21,031 nucleotides of DNA from a virus, in IMG/VR virus record IMGVR_UViG_3300043773_000104, positions 1 to 21,031 of that record; one strand, given 5' to 3'. The notes beneath the pieces were generated by a model, which ran no database searches, was not told where the DNA came from, and saw only the letters and a program-made list of their open reading frames with translations. Of the stretch, positions 7,347-13,163 are shown one piece after another. Numbering within the stretch: position 1 is the stretch's first letter; the number at the start of each line of letters is the position of its first letter. The position numbers and the translations under genes are program-made.

Positions 7347-7774
7347 TATGAAATCCTTAAAACGGAGTCTGTTGCGCCCATTGGTGGGAAAGTAATGATT
7401 AAATTTGACGCACTTTTTGTGATAGTTTGACCAAAATTAAGTACACAAACCGCACGATTTCCGTTAGTGGAATTGTAAATTAAAGCCCCCGCGCATGTAA
7501 GCGTTACGTTGCTGAATGTGAGATCGTCAAACGACCAATATCCTGTAGTACCTGATGAAAGGGGTGTGATGTTTGTGAGTATTGCCCCGCCAGCCGTGTA
7601 ATTGGTTCCACTGGCTTCACCTTGCGATGTATAGGTGGTGGTATCTGCACCGAGGTTGGCAGTTGCGACGTACAAGGCGAGTTTAAAAACATCTCCCGTT
7701 GTTCTTGTAAAGTTATGCAAGCCTTGAGCAACTTCTGCTTTAAAGCTTGTGCACATGGTTTGATAAATCGCCAT
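7346..7774 (-). CDS. Tail-region structural protein
   Basis: This 142-residue protein opens with a helical segment CTSFKAEVAQGLHNFTRTTG, then a beta-rich body (FKLALYVATANLG, YTAGGAILTN, GYWSFDDLTFSN, RAVCVLNFGQTIT) ending in FPPMGATDSVLRIS. This layout is typical of a widespread small phage structural protein encoded ahead of fibre genes. It probably forms a beta-sandwich subunit of the tail tip or fibre base. It starts one base after the preceding stop and ends in a TAATG overlap with the next gene. No membrane segment or signal peptide is present. Confidence 0.7.
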   Translation of the reverse strand: MAIYQTMCTSFKAEVAQGLHNFTRTTGDVFKLALYVATANLGADTTTYTSQGEASGTNYTAGGAILTNITPLSSGTTGYWSFDDLTFSNVTLTCAGALIYNSTNGNRAVCVLNFGQTITKSASNLIITFPPMGATDSVLRIS

Positions 7775-7775
7775 A

Positions 7776-8483
7776 TCAAGTTACCGCCTGCCTATACTGC
7801 CCAGACCTGTAAGCATCTTGACGCTCTAAACCATCCGCTAGACGTTTTGCAAGGGCTAAAGCTTCATTATACTTTTGATCAACCATAGCCATTTGTTCTG
7901 CATCGGCTTTAATAAACGTATAGCCCTCACGCAGTGCACCGTACAGCAACACAGAATCAAAATTATCACCAAGCCAAGTTGTGCCCGCAGTTACGATAGA
8001 TTCTGGGTAATAGTAATAATGAAGCTCGACGTTATATATGGCATCAGGCGTAGGACCAAGAATAAAACTTAGCTCATTACTAATGACGCTGCCCGTTACG
8101 GTTGGACCAAAAATAGCATAGTGTCTTGGTCGTCCTGTATTACCCGCACCTGTAGGAACAGGATAAGCTTCACGAATAAAGTTAACGTCTTTATTTAATA
8201 AGTAATGATACCGCCCGTCTGCGTCGATAACAGCAAGACTATAAGACGATAAAAAATCAGAAGGGCACTCAAGATACCGATTATTAGTAGCGGTTACACC
8301 CGTCACATTCTTACGTATCGACGGAAACTGCATGGAGTTATAAATGCGCTGCTCAGCCTGCTTAACAAATGTTGCAAGCTGGTCATCCGAGGTCCACGTT
8401 GTTACTGAATCAGTAAACGTAATGGTAGGAAAATCGTTTTCGACGTACCCTCGGATCGCCTTTTTTAACTCCGTATAATTCAC
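7776..8483 (-). CDS. Neck/connector-type structural protein
   Basis: This 235-residue protein starts with NYTELKKAIRGYVEN and continues with SDDQLATFVKQAEQRIYNSM, a helical opening shared by a family of phage structural proteins often annotated as adaptor or neck proteins. The middle is beta-rich with Tyr-rich strands (AIYNVELHYYYYPESIV). The C-terminal helices (FDSVLLYGALREGYTFIKAD, YNEALALAKRLADGLERQD) resemble those of the 254-residue adaptor at 9264, so the two may be two stacked neck proteins. The start codon is GTG within a GTGA overlap. The gene order (adaptor, small proteins, this gene, then tail proteins) fits a head-tail joining role. Confidence 0.72.
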   Translation of the reverse strand: MNYTELKKAIRGYVENDFPTITFTDSVTTWTSDDQLATFVKQAEQRIYNSMQFPSIRKNVTGVTATNNRYLECPSDFLSSYSLAVIDADGRYHYLLNKDVNFIREAYPVPTGAGNTGRPRHYAIFGPTVTGSVISNELSFILGPTPDAIYNVELHYYYYPESIVTAGTTWLGDNFDSVLLYGALREGYTFIKADAEQMAMVDQKYNEALALAKRLADGLERQDAYRSGQYRQAVT

Positions 8484-8623
8484 GCCATTGGCCCCCTAGC
8501 CATCACGCCTTTAGTTGCACAGCCTGTGCCACGAATCTTAATACCGGAAGTTTTTGGCTTCGCATCCGTAGACTTAGGAGTCGGTGCAGGTTTGGGCTGG
8601 TTAAAAGGTTTGACTTGCTTCAT
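8480..8623 (-). CDS. Small basic protein (47 residues)
   Basis: This gene fills the gap between its neighbours through an ATGA overlap at the start and a GTGA overlap at the end. It encodes 47 residues: a Lys/Pro-rich disordered half (MKQVKPFNQPKPAPTPKSTD) and a C-terminal segment TSGIKIRGTGCATKGVMARG. The latter resembles the RGKTKG cassettes of the genes at 10930-11474 and contains one cysteine. The net charge is about +9. I recall the same C-terminal segment in hypothetical proteins of aquatic phages. Perfect two-sided coupling is the main support for the gene being real. Confidence 0.68.
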   Translation of the reverse strand: MKQVKPFNQPKPAPTPKSTDAKPKTSGIKIRGTGCATKGVMARGPMA

Positions 8624-8826
8624 TTCATCCCACCTCTGTAGGTAAACGAAGATTTCTTCTGGTTGGCAACCTTAGCAAGATTACGCCCCATTTTTAACAT
8701 GTCAGCGTTAGTCTTTCCACCTTTGGCAAGCTTAGTCAGTGGTTGACCTTTGTGCTTAGCCTTCTCGTGCTTATGCACTGCACCAGCAATCATCTTTTTG
8801 TCTTGCTTAAGATCTGCTTTATCCAT
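8620..8826 (-). CDS. Small basic conserved phage protein (HKHEKAKH family)
   Basis: This protein of 68 residues is highly basic (net about +13). It contains LKQDKKMIAGAVHKHEKAKH, then KGQPLTKLAKGGKTNADM, then MGRNLAKVANQKK, and ends with a TYRGGMK tail. I recognise this pattern from small proteins in aquatic phage head-tail regions. Two ATGs stand in tandem. The second (8826) is preferred because the AGGAG ribosome binding site is then 6 bases away, against 3 for the first (8829). The stop overlaps the next start as ATGA. The GGK segment resembles those in the basic cluster at 10155-11474. Confidence 0.72.
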   Translation of the reverse strand: MDKADLKQDKKMIAGAVHKHEKAKHKGQPLTKLAKGGKTNADMLKMGRNLAKVANQKKSSFTYRGGMK

Positions 8827-8835
8827 CATAAACTC

Positions 8836-9264
8836 CTACGAAACAGTTACAGAATTAACTAAACCCTGCGCTACTAAATCGTTTGGGGTTAGCGCAGCAT
8901 CAAACAACCTAGACCCACCCACAGGATTAAATCCCCACTGGATAATCCGACTACCCATTGTAATCGTACCTAGCTCATCTATGCTAGAGTCATCATTCAC
9001 AGGTTCAACCCGCAGCCCATTAAATCCAGCTTGCCGATAAGAGTTTGAATCTACACGGGGATTACGAATTGCCTGTGGGTCATACACAGGATACATACCA
9101 AGCTGTAACTGAGGTTGATCGGGTTCCCAGCACTCAGGGCAGACAAGAATATTGACGTTCTTGGTTTTAATAACGAGTGATTTCAGTTGCTTTAACTTAA
9201 AGCGAAAATTACACCTATCGCACTGTGCAATCGCCCATTTACCTGATGCAAACTGATTGGGCAT
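8836..9264 (-). CDS. Zinc-ribbon structural-operon protein
   Basis: This 142-residue protein has a four-cysteine zinc ribbon at its N-terminus: C15-x-x-C18 in AQCDRCNFRFKL and C42-x-x-C45 in LVCPECWEPDQPQL. A recognisable DPQAIRNPRVD segment follows near residue 62, and the second half is Gly/Asn-rich and beta-like (MGSRIIQWGFNPVGGSRLFD). The ribbon plus DPQAIRNPR arrangement recurs in phage proteins encoded next to neck adaptors, so a structural or assembly role is more likely than transcription control. It shares a TGATG junction with the adaptor gene. The function is not established. Confidence 0.72.
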   Translation of the reverse strand: MPNQFASGKWAIAQCDRCNFRFKLKQLKSLVIKTKNVNILVCPECWEPDQPQLQLGMYPVYDPQAIRNPRVDSNSYRQAGFNGLRVEPVNDDSSIDELGTITMGSRIIQWGFNPVGGSRLFDAALTPNDLVAQGLVNSVTVS

Positions 9265-10028
9265 CAGAAGCTCCCAGTGTTCCCCAAATACATCCGACGA
9301 GGAACAAAACGCACAGCAGCTTTCTCACGATCTTCACCAGCGGCTAAGTTCCACTGTTCCTCATACGACGCTTTAAGCATCTGAATACGTTCTGCACCTT
9401 CAGGAATCTTCATGGCTATATAGTAAGCCAACCCTGCGGTAATACATGGTAAAAACCGAAACGGCATATCAGGAGTCTGGATACCATCACCAGCGTTTTG
9501 TACACGACGCAAACGCCAATAAACAACTTGGTAGTACGGGGAAGCTAACGTACCTTGGTCAGGGACAGGCCAAACTGTGAATTGTGGGTAGGCTGTTGCA
9601 CTTGGAGAGTAATCGCTGGCTGCGGGGTACGTAGCACCGGAATTGCGGCTGATGTAAATTTGTATCGGTCGTGCTTGAGAAAGTTTGTTTGGGATTGTGG
9701 CGTAGGTGGAGACACTAATCCGGGTAAGTGTGAGGTCAGCTTGCGTAGAAACATTACCAGCCCCTGTGCGAATAACGTGCTCAAGCAAATCAATAGTGTC
9801 ATCTGGTAAGTCGTACGTCGCAGTGCCTTGTACCAGATTCTTCGTGCCCTGCTCAATCGTCCACATATTAATGCCACGATTAGCCCACTCTATCGTCAAG
9901 AGGTTCATCGACCGACGAGCCGTACGCAAGTCATAGCCTGAGCGCATCTCGCGCCCAGCCCTTTCAAAGGCTTCTTCAGCTATGTCAGTAAACTCTAAGT
10001 TAAAGTCGGTTGAGCCGCTCGTGGTCAT
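9264..10028 (-). CDS. Head-tail connector/adaptor protein
   Basis: This 254-residue protein is probably the neck adaptor that docks below the portal. The N-terminal third is helical (FTDIAEEAFERAGREMRSGY, RTARRSMNLLTIEWANRG), the arrangement seen in P22 gp4- and T7 gp11-type adaptors. The middle is beta-rich with a repeated Y/T pattern (IQIYISRNSGATYPA, YPQFTVWPVPD). The C-terminal ~60 residues return to helix (LPCITAGLAYYIAMKIPEG, MLKASYEEQWNLAAGEDREK). The length and helix-sheet-helix layout fit short-tailed phage adaptors. The TGATG overlap with the following gene suggests linked translation. The fold-level assignment needs structure comparison. Confidence 0.72.
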   Translation of the reverse strand: MTTSGSTDFNLEFTDIAEEAFERAGREMRSGYDLRTARRSMNLLTIEWANRGINMWTIEQGTKNLVQGTATYDLPDDTIDLLEHVIRTGAGNVSTQADLTLTRISVSTYATIPNKLSQARPIQIYISRNSGATYPAASDYSPSATAYPQFTVWPVPDQGTLASPYYQVVYWRLRRVQNAGDGIQTPDMPFRFLPCITAGLAYYIAMKIPEGAERIQMLKASYEEQWNLAAGEDREKAAVRFVPRRMYLGNTGSF

Positions 10029-10158
10029 GTCTGGCTTCCAATTCCCTTAAATCCATCGCTACATCAGCTACACCGTGCCAATCTTCAAGTGCAACCATAA
10101 CCTGTAAATACTCTTTCAGGATCTCTTTCTGCACCTGCCAACTACTATAGTCTTTCAT
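10000..10158 (-). CDS. Small helical protein (52 residues) upstream of connector
   Basis: This short gene starts in an ATGA overlap with the preceding stop and fills what would otherwise be a 126-base gap. It encodes 52 residues: MKDYSSWQVQKEILKEYLQV, then a helix with ALEDWHGVADVAMDLRELEA, ending in a charged tail. It appears entirely helical and amphipathic. Its 3' end overlaps the start of the connector gene by 29 bases in a different frame. The start-stop coupling on both sides and the clean helical composition support it. The LEDWHGVADVAMDLRELE segment looks like a conserved small phage protein, but I cannot assign a function. Confidence 0.65.
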   Translation of the reverse strand: MKDYSSWQVQKEILKEYLQVMVALEDWHGVADVAMDLRELEARHDHERLNRL

Positions 10159-10400
10159 CTGTATCTTGCAGTCTTGGCGGCAATTTTTGCCGGTTGTTTG
10201 ACAAACTGCTTGCCTGAGCTTTTTCCAGCTCGCTTTGCTCTTGATGTCGCAGCATATTCTGAAGGTGTAAGAGCATTAATTGCCGCCGATGGGAGATACC
10301 GCTCGCCAGTTGCTTTTGGACCCTGTGTGCTAGGTTTGCCACTTTTAGTCCTCCACTTCTGGTCAGTCCAGTTTTTAAGAGACTGTTGCGGGGCTTTCAC
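10155..10400 (-). CDS. Small basic conserved phage protein (KNWTDQKWRTKSGKPS family)
   Basis: This 81-residue protein is built of a conserved block: SLKNWTDQKWRTKSGKPST, GPKATGERYLPSAAINALTP, SEYAATSRAKRAGKSSGKQF, and ending KTARYR. I recognise this pattern from proteins of unknown function in cyanophages, other aquatic phages and algal viruses. I do not give it a family number. The net charge is about +15, with tryptophans at 11 and 16 that could form a small core. It starts with GTG in a GTGA overlap and ends in an ATGA overlap with the next small gene. DNA or RNA binding is plausible from composition but unproven. Confidence 0.75.
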   Translation of the reverse strand: MKAPQQSLKNWTDQKWRTKSGKPSTQGPKATGERYLPSAAINALTPSEYAATSRAKRAGKSSGKQFVKQPAKIAAKTARYR

Positions 10401-10654
10401 TTCATCTTCTTCAACGTCTGCGCCAGCCTTGCACGTTGCCCCATCTTGCCGGGAGCTTTTGCTGCTTTGGCTAACTTACCTGCGGGAATCTTTTCACCAG
10501 CTTTTACGCCTAACGACTTCTTCAAAGCTCCGGGTTTTTTGATAGCGGACTGAATCCACTTACCACTTTTAAACCCTTCAACACCGCGTCCTTTAAGGAC
10601 ATCAGCACGGGTTACTTTGCCATCATCGTTCAGGTCAGGAAATGATTTAGTCAC
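10397..10654 (-). CDS. Small basic protein with EF-hand/dockerin-like loop
   Basis: This 85-residue protein begins with SFPDLNDDGKVTRADVLKGR. Residues D7, N9, D11, T15 and D18 occupy the calcium-coordinating positions of an EF-hand loop, with Asp rather than Glu at position 12 as in dockerins. The remainder is basic and Ala/Gly/Lys-rich (KKPGALKKSLGVKAGEK, then AAKAPGKMGQRARLAQTLKK). The net charge is about +16 despite the acidic loop. The start codon is GTG, overlapping the upstream stop by 8 bases. The stop forms GTGA with the next start. Only a single loop is present, so partner pairing or dimerisation would be needed for a normal EF-hand pair. Confidence 0.72.
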   Translation of the reverse strand: MTKSFPDLNDDGKVTRADVLKGRGVEGFKSGKWIQSAIKKPGALKKSLGVKAGEKIPAGKLAKAAKAPGKMGQRARLAQTLKKMK

Positions 10655-10928
10655 GATAACCCCCGCCTTTTTGCTTGTACTTCATGGCAAGCATTTGTGC
10701 TTTGCGAGCTGACCACTGCCCCGGCGCACCACCTTTACCTCCAGCTTTGATGCTGTTAAATAGTGCCTTACGCATCCCAGGTTTCGTGTAGTTGCCAGCT
10801 TCGTTCACGCGAGAGACTTTGCCACCTTCAGCATACTGATCAAAGTCAGTATCATCCCGCCGAGCTTTACGCTTAGCGGTAGGCATTTTTGAGCGCATGA
10901 TTGCGCCCATCCCGCGAGATGCCATCAT
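10647..10928 (-). CDS. Small basic conserved phage protein (NEAGNYTKPG family)
   Basis: This 93-residue protein has a basic N-terminus, a short acidic stretch (RRDDTDFDQYAEGGKV), and then the strongly conserved block NEAGNYTKPGMRKALF, IKAGGKGGAPGQWSARKAQ, ending in KYKQKGGGYRD. I know this block from many uncultured aquatic phage and some large-virus proteins, always without known function. The net charge is about +14. Two ATG codons in a row (10928 and 10925) could serve as start. The end overlaps the next gene by 8 bases. Conservation of the C-terminal block suggests a folded domain rather than mere low-complexity sequence. Confidence 0.75.
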   Translation of the reverse strand: MMASRGMGAIMRSKMPTAKRKARRDDTDFDQYAEGGKVSRVNEAGNYTKPGMRKALFNSIKAGGKGGAPGQWSARKAQMLAMKYKQKGGGYRD

Positions 10929-10929
10929 G

Positions 10930-11226
10930 TCAGCAAGCCTTACCGCCGTAAGCCATCTTCTTAACCTTACCGCCTTTTTTCATGCCACCGCTACCAGCCA
11001 TTTTGATCTGGGTGCCCTTGGTTTTACCCTTCATAGCAACACCATCACGGCTGGGGGCAGCAGTCTTAACAGCGCCCATCTTAGAAGCGGCTACGCCGCC
11101 GTGCATCATCTTTTTCATCGTAAATTCCTTTCCAACGGATTGAGGGACATCAACTTTCTTTGCGAACTTCGGATTGTTCGCTACTGCTTGCATGAACTTC
11201 TCTTGCTTCGCAGATACAGTGGGCAT
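10930..11226 (-). CDS. Small basic protein with SAKQEKF head and Gly/Lys repeats
   Basis: This 98-residue protein has two parts. Residues 1-36 (opening PTVSAKQEKFMQAVANNPKF, then VPQSVGKEF) form a helical module that I recognise from small proteins of many aquatic phages. The rest is very basic and Gly/Met/Lys-rich, with MHGGVAASKMG, RDGVAMKGKTKG, MKKGGKVKKMAYGG, and a single terminal cysteine. The net charge is about +17. It is TAATG-coupled to the upstream gene and ends one base before the next start. Its cassette matches the one in the upstream gene. A nucleic-acid-binding or internal virion role is possible from charge only. Confidence 0.7.
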   Translation of the reverse strand: MPTVSAKQEKFMQAVANNPKFAKKVDVPQSVGKEFTMKKMMHGGVAASKMGAVKTAAPSRDGVAMKGKTKGTQIKMAGSGGMKKGGKVKKMAYGGKAC

Positions 11227-11474
11227 TACACCATCTTTCCACGGGTTTTGCCACGCATCGCAATACCATCAGCACGTTTAGAAGCTGAACCAACTTTACC
11301 GCCTTTTTTAGCCGTAAACGTATCCGTTTCTTCCATTTCAAACTCAGCCTTTTTTATGGGCTTAGGTTTTGGTTTTGGTGCAGGTTTTTTAGGCTTATTT
11401 AGATTTGGTTCGTACTTAGACGTTTCCATATCTGGGGGGCTAGGTACATTCCTATTAGTTGACATTGTTGTCAT
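11226..11474 (-). CDS. Small basic Lys/Pro-rich protein with RGKTRG motif
   Basis: This 82-residue protein has a disordered, Pro/Lys-rich first half (NKPKKPAPKPKPKPIKK) and a basic C-terminal cassette beginning AKKGGKV and ending RADGIAMRGKTRGKMV. That cassette is the clearest recognisable feature: close variants end many small hypothetical proteins in aquatic phages, and a related version is in the next gene. The start overlaps the upstream stop as ATGA and the stop overlaps the next start as TAATG. The net charge is about +10 by my count. There is no membrane segment. The function is unknown. Confidence 0.68.
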   Translation of the reverse strand: MTTMSTNRNVPSPPDMETSKYEPNLNKPKKPAPKPKPKPIKKAEFEMEETDTFTAKKGGKVGSASKRADGIAMRGKTRGKMV

Positions 11475-11719
11475 CCTTTCTTTGCGAGGGCATCAATTTT
11501 TGCTTCAAGCCTTTCAAAGCCTGTATCAAAGCGTTCCATAATTCTTTCAAGGTCTGCACGAACTTCTGCACGAGTGATGTGGTCACGAGCGATTTCCTCC
11601 CTCGTTCTGTTTAGCAAAATTTGGATACGCTTTTGCTCATCATGCGAGTTTTTAAGCATGAACATTACCAAAGCTACCAAAATAGACGTAATGAGATTCC
11701 AAAGAATGATCGGGTCCAT
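11471..11719 (-). CDS. Single-helix membrane protein with coiled coil
   Basis: This 82-residue protein starts with one hydrophobic helix (about residues 4-22, IILWNLITSILVALVMFML) and continues as a highly charged helix to the end. The second part contains the segment RIQILLNRTREEIARDHIT and a heptad pattern (RADLERIMERFDTGFERLEAK). The basic side after the helix suggests a cytoplasmic coiled coil. Its ATG follows the upstream stop without a gap, and its stop overlaps the next start as ATGA. Similar small proteins with the LLNRTREEIAR segment recur in phage structural regions. It is not in the lysis cassette and its function is unknown. Confidence 0.7.
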   Translation of the reverse strand: MDPIILWNLITSILVALVMFMLKNSHDEQKRIQILLNRTREEIARDHITRAEVRADLERIMERFDTGFERLEAKIDALAKKG

Positions 11720-12166
11720 TTAGCATTTCCATTTTTCCAGATACTTTGCAAGTTGCAAAGCTCTTTCCGAGCTGTCATCAACATTGCCAGCGGCTAGATT
11801 GCACCGGCCACATAGCAAGTCTCGGACTTCTTTACTTTTATGGTTGTGATCTACGCAAGGTTTATCTTTAGAACTTCCTTCAATATTGAAAACTTTTTGG
11901 CAGCAAGCGCATTTGCCTCCTTGAGCTAACAACATTTCAGCAAATTTTGCCGGTGTAATCCCGTACTTAGCTGGTAAGTTATATTTCCGTACATCAGCCC
12001 TCATACAAGGTTTACATGCGTAGTTTAAGCCAGATGTTTGGAATTTGTTTTTATTAAATTGGTCCGACAACTTCCATTCTCGGCATTTACTACACCGATA
12101 CTTACCATCAGCATCTGGTAATTTTGGTACCCGACCCCAATCTCTTTTTGCGGTCAACATCTCCAC
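11720..12166 (-). CDS. Recombination endonuclease VII-like nuclease
   Basis: This 148-residue protein resembles the T4 gp49 endonuclease VII family of junction-resolving, His-Me finger enzymes, which clear branched DNA before packaging. The N-terminal half has a zinc-ribbon-like pair (C25-x-x-C28, C51-x-x-C54). The C-terminal half is the family core: YGITPAKFAEMLLAQGGKC (68-86), C86-x-x-C89, catalytic VDHNH (105-109), then LLCGRCNLAAG with C119-x-x-C122 and N123, followed by a terminal helix. It overlaps the upstream gene by 13 bases and its stop directly abuts the next ATG (TAAATG), so unlike the HNH gene at 13845 it is woven into the operon. A homing origin is possible because the N-terminal ribbon is also seen in mobile nucleases. 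Confidence 0.82.
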   Translation of the reverse strand: MEMLTAKRDWGRVPKLPDADGKYRCSKCREWKLSDQFNKNKFQTSGLNYACKPCMRADVRKYNLPAKYGITPAKFAEMLLAQGGKCACCQKVFNIEGSSKDKPCVDHNHKSKEVRDLLCGRCNLAAGNVDDSSERALQLAKYLEKWKC

Positions 12167-12408
12167 GCCCTTAACGATTTGTTGATACGACTATTCGGGT
12201 CATTGGCTGTTTTAGCTGAAGTTAGCTTCTTTTTCATGCCTTTCATTCGAGCACAAAAAGAATCCCGGCGAGACCCGCCTTCTGGTTGTGGAGGTTTCAA
12301 CCCAGGCTTGCCGGGATTTGCAGCATTGTAGGAAGCACGCCCTTTAGCATTAAGACCGCCCTTTGGGTTTTTGCCTTCCTTCCGCTGCCAAGCAGGAGAC
12401 TTAGCCAC
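12154..12408 (-). CDS. Small basic conserved phage protein (DUF6321-like)
   Basis: This 84-residue protein has a net charge of about +17 by my count. It starts with AKSPAWQRKEGKNPKGGLNA, continues through a Gly/Pro-rich centre (NPGKPGLKPPQPEGGSRRD), and ends with SFCARMKGMKKKL and DPNSRINKSLRAWRC. I associate this pattern with a conserved family of unknown function in marine and giant-virus metagenomes, DUF6321 from memory, not checked. The start codon is GTG, 4 bases after the preceding stop. The end overlaps the endonuclease VII start by 13 bases. It is one of eight small basic proteins in this block. Confidence 0.75.
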   Translation of the reverse strand: MAKSPAWQRKEGKNPKGGLNAKGRASYNAANPGKPGLKPPQPEGGSRRDSFCARMKGMKKKLTSAKTANDPNSRINKSLRAWRC

Positions 12409-12412
12409 GGTA

Positions 12413-13009
12413 TCACCCGCAAATTAGAGTGGTTGCAGTGACGTTTGTTGCCGCCACCGTAGCAAAATCATTCGTCTGGTATGTCGTCCGAATACCCTCT
12501 GCCGCCATGTACAAGCTGTTAACCTGTGTCGCCAAAGCTGGGGTATCAATCTCAAGAAGGATTTGAGAATCACTGTTACGGGTCACAATGATTGATCCAG
12601 CACTACCGCTAGCAAGATAGTACAAACCTTTAACACGGGTCATGGGAAGTGCTAAATTACCGCTATAGCCAACCGTAATAGCTCCGGTTGTCCCTGCGCT
12701 CGTTGTAATGCTTGAGACAGAAGCAAAGTAATTGGTAGTAGAAGTCGTTGCTGCACCACCGGAACCATCTGGCCCAGCGATTACTTCTGTAACGACAACC
12801 CCACCTACCGTAGTGCCAGTAATAGTAAAATTAACGCCTGATTCATCAGTAGACGCAGCTCTAACAGTTACCTTATATCCGTAACCATTGATCCCAGGCG
12901 TTGTATTAGCAAGCGTCAGAGCACCGGAACCCGAAGGCGTAACCGAGGTTACGTAGAAGTTGGTGCTCGACCTAATCTTGACCGACCATACATCATATTG
13001 CATCGCCAT
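12413..13009 (-). CDS. Beta-rich virion structural protein
   Basis: This 198-residue protein has low charge and is rich in Thr, Gly, Ser, Ala and Val, with alternating patterns such as SGALTLANTT and TGAITVGYSG that indicate extended beta strands. The only long helical stretch is near the C-terminus (about 150-170, LEIDTPALATQVNSLYMAAEG). The start overlaps the small coiled-coil gene. I do not recognise a named family. Composition and position favour a head or neck surface protein. It resembles the preceding 196-residue protein in composition but I see no clear alignment between them. Confidence 0.65.
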   Translation of the reverse strand: MAMQYDVWSVKIRSSTNFYVTSVTPSGSGALTLANTTPGINGYGYKVTVRAASTDESGVNFTITGTTVGGVVVTEVIAGPDGSGGAATTSTTNYFASVSSITTSAGTTGAITVGYSGNLALPMTRVKGLYYLASGSAGSIIVTRNSDSQILLEIDTPALATQVNSLYMAAEGIRTTYQTNDFATVAATNVTATTLICG

Positions 13010-13163
13010 TTCCTTGCTCCGGTTCTGGTGCCTCTAAGCGAGCAAGAACTGCCCTGAGTGTATCTACGGCAGCTTGGGAAGCAACAGCCACTTCATGCGC
13101 GTGGTCACGTTGCTTTTCCATATGCTCGATCTGTTCTTGCAGATATTCTTTAGTGATCTGCAT
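12993..13163 (-). CDS. Small coiled-coil protein (56 residues)
   Basis: This short gene was found from its TAATG overlap with the preceding stop. It encodes a 56-residue helical protein: MQITKEYLQEQIEHMEKQRD, then an Ala/Val-rich helix (HEVAVASQAAVDTLRAVLARLE), then a polar tail. The heptad-like pattern suggests a coiled coil. It ends inside the start of the next gene, overlapping it by 17 bases in another frame. The tight coupling and the continuous helix without rare or broken stretches argue that it is real. Its function is unknown. Similar small helical proteins sit beside structural genes in aquatic phages. Confidence 0.65.
   Translation of the reverse strand: MQITKEYLQEQIEHMEKQRDHAHEVAVASQAAVDTLRAVLARLEAPEPEQGNGDAI

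Noticed and set aside
10897-11541. A 214-codon plus-strand open frame across the small basic genes.
   Set aside because: It is antisense to several coupled minus-strand genes with recognisable family motifs; its His/Leu/Phe-rich product looks like the complement of Lys/Met/Gly codons.
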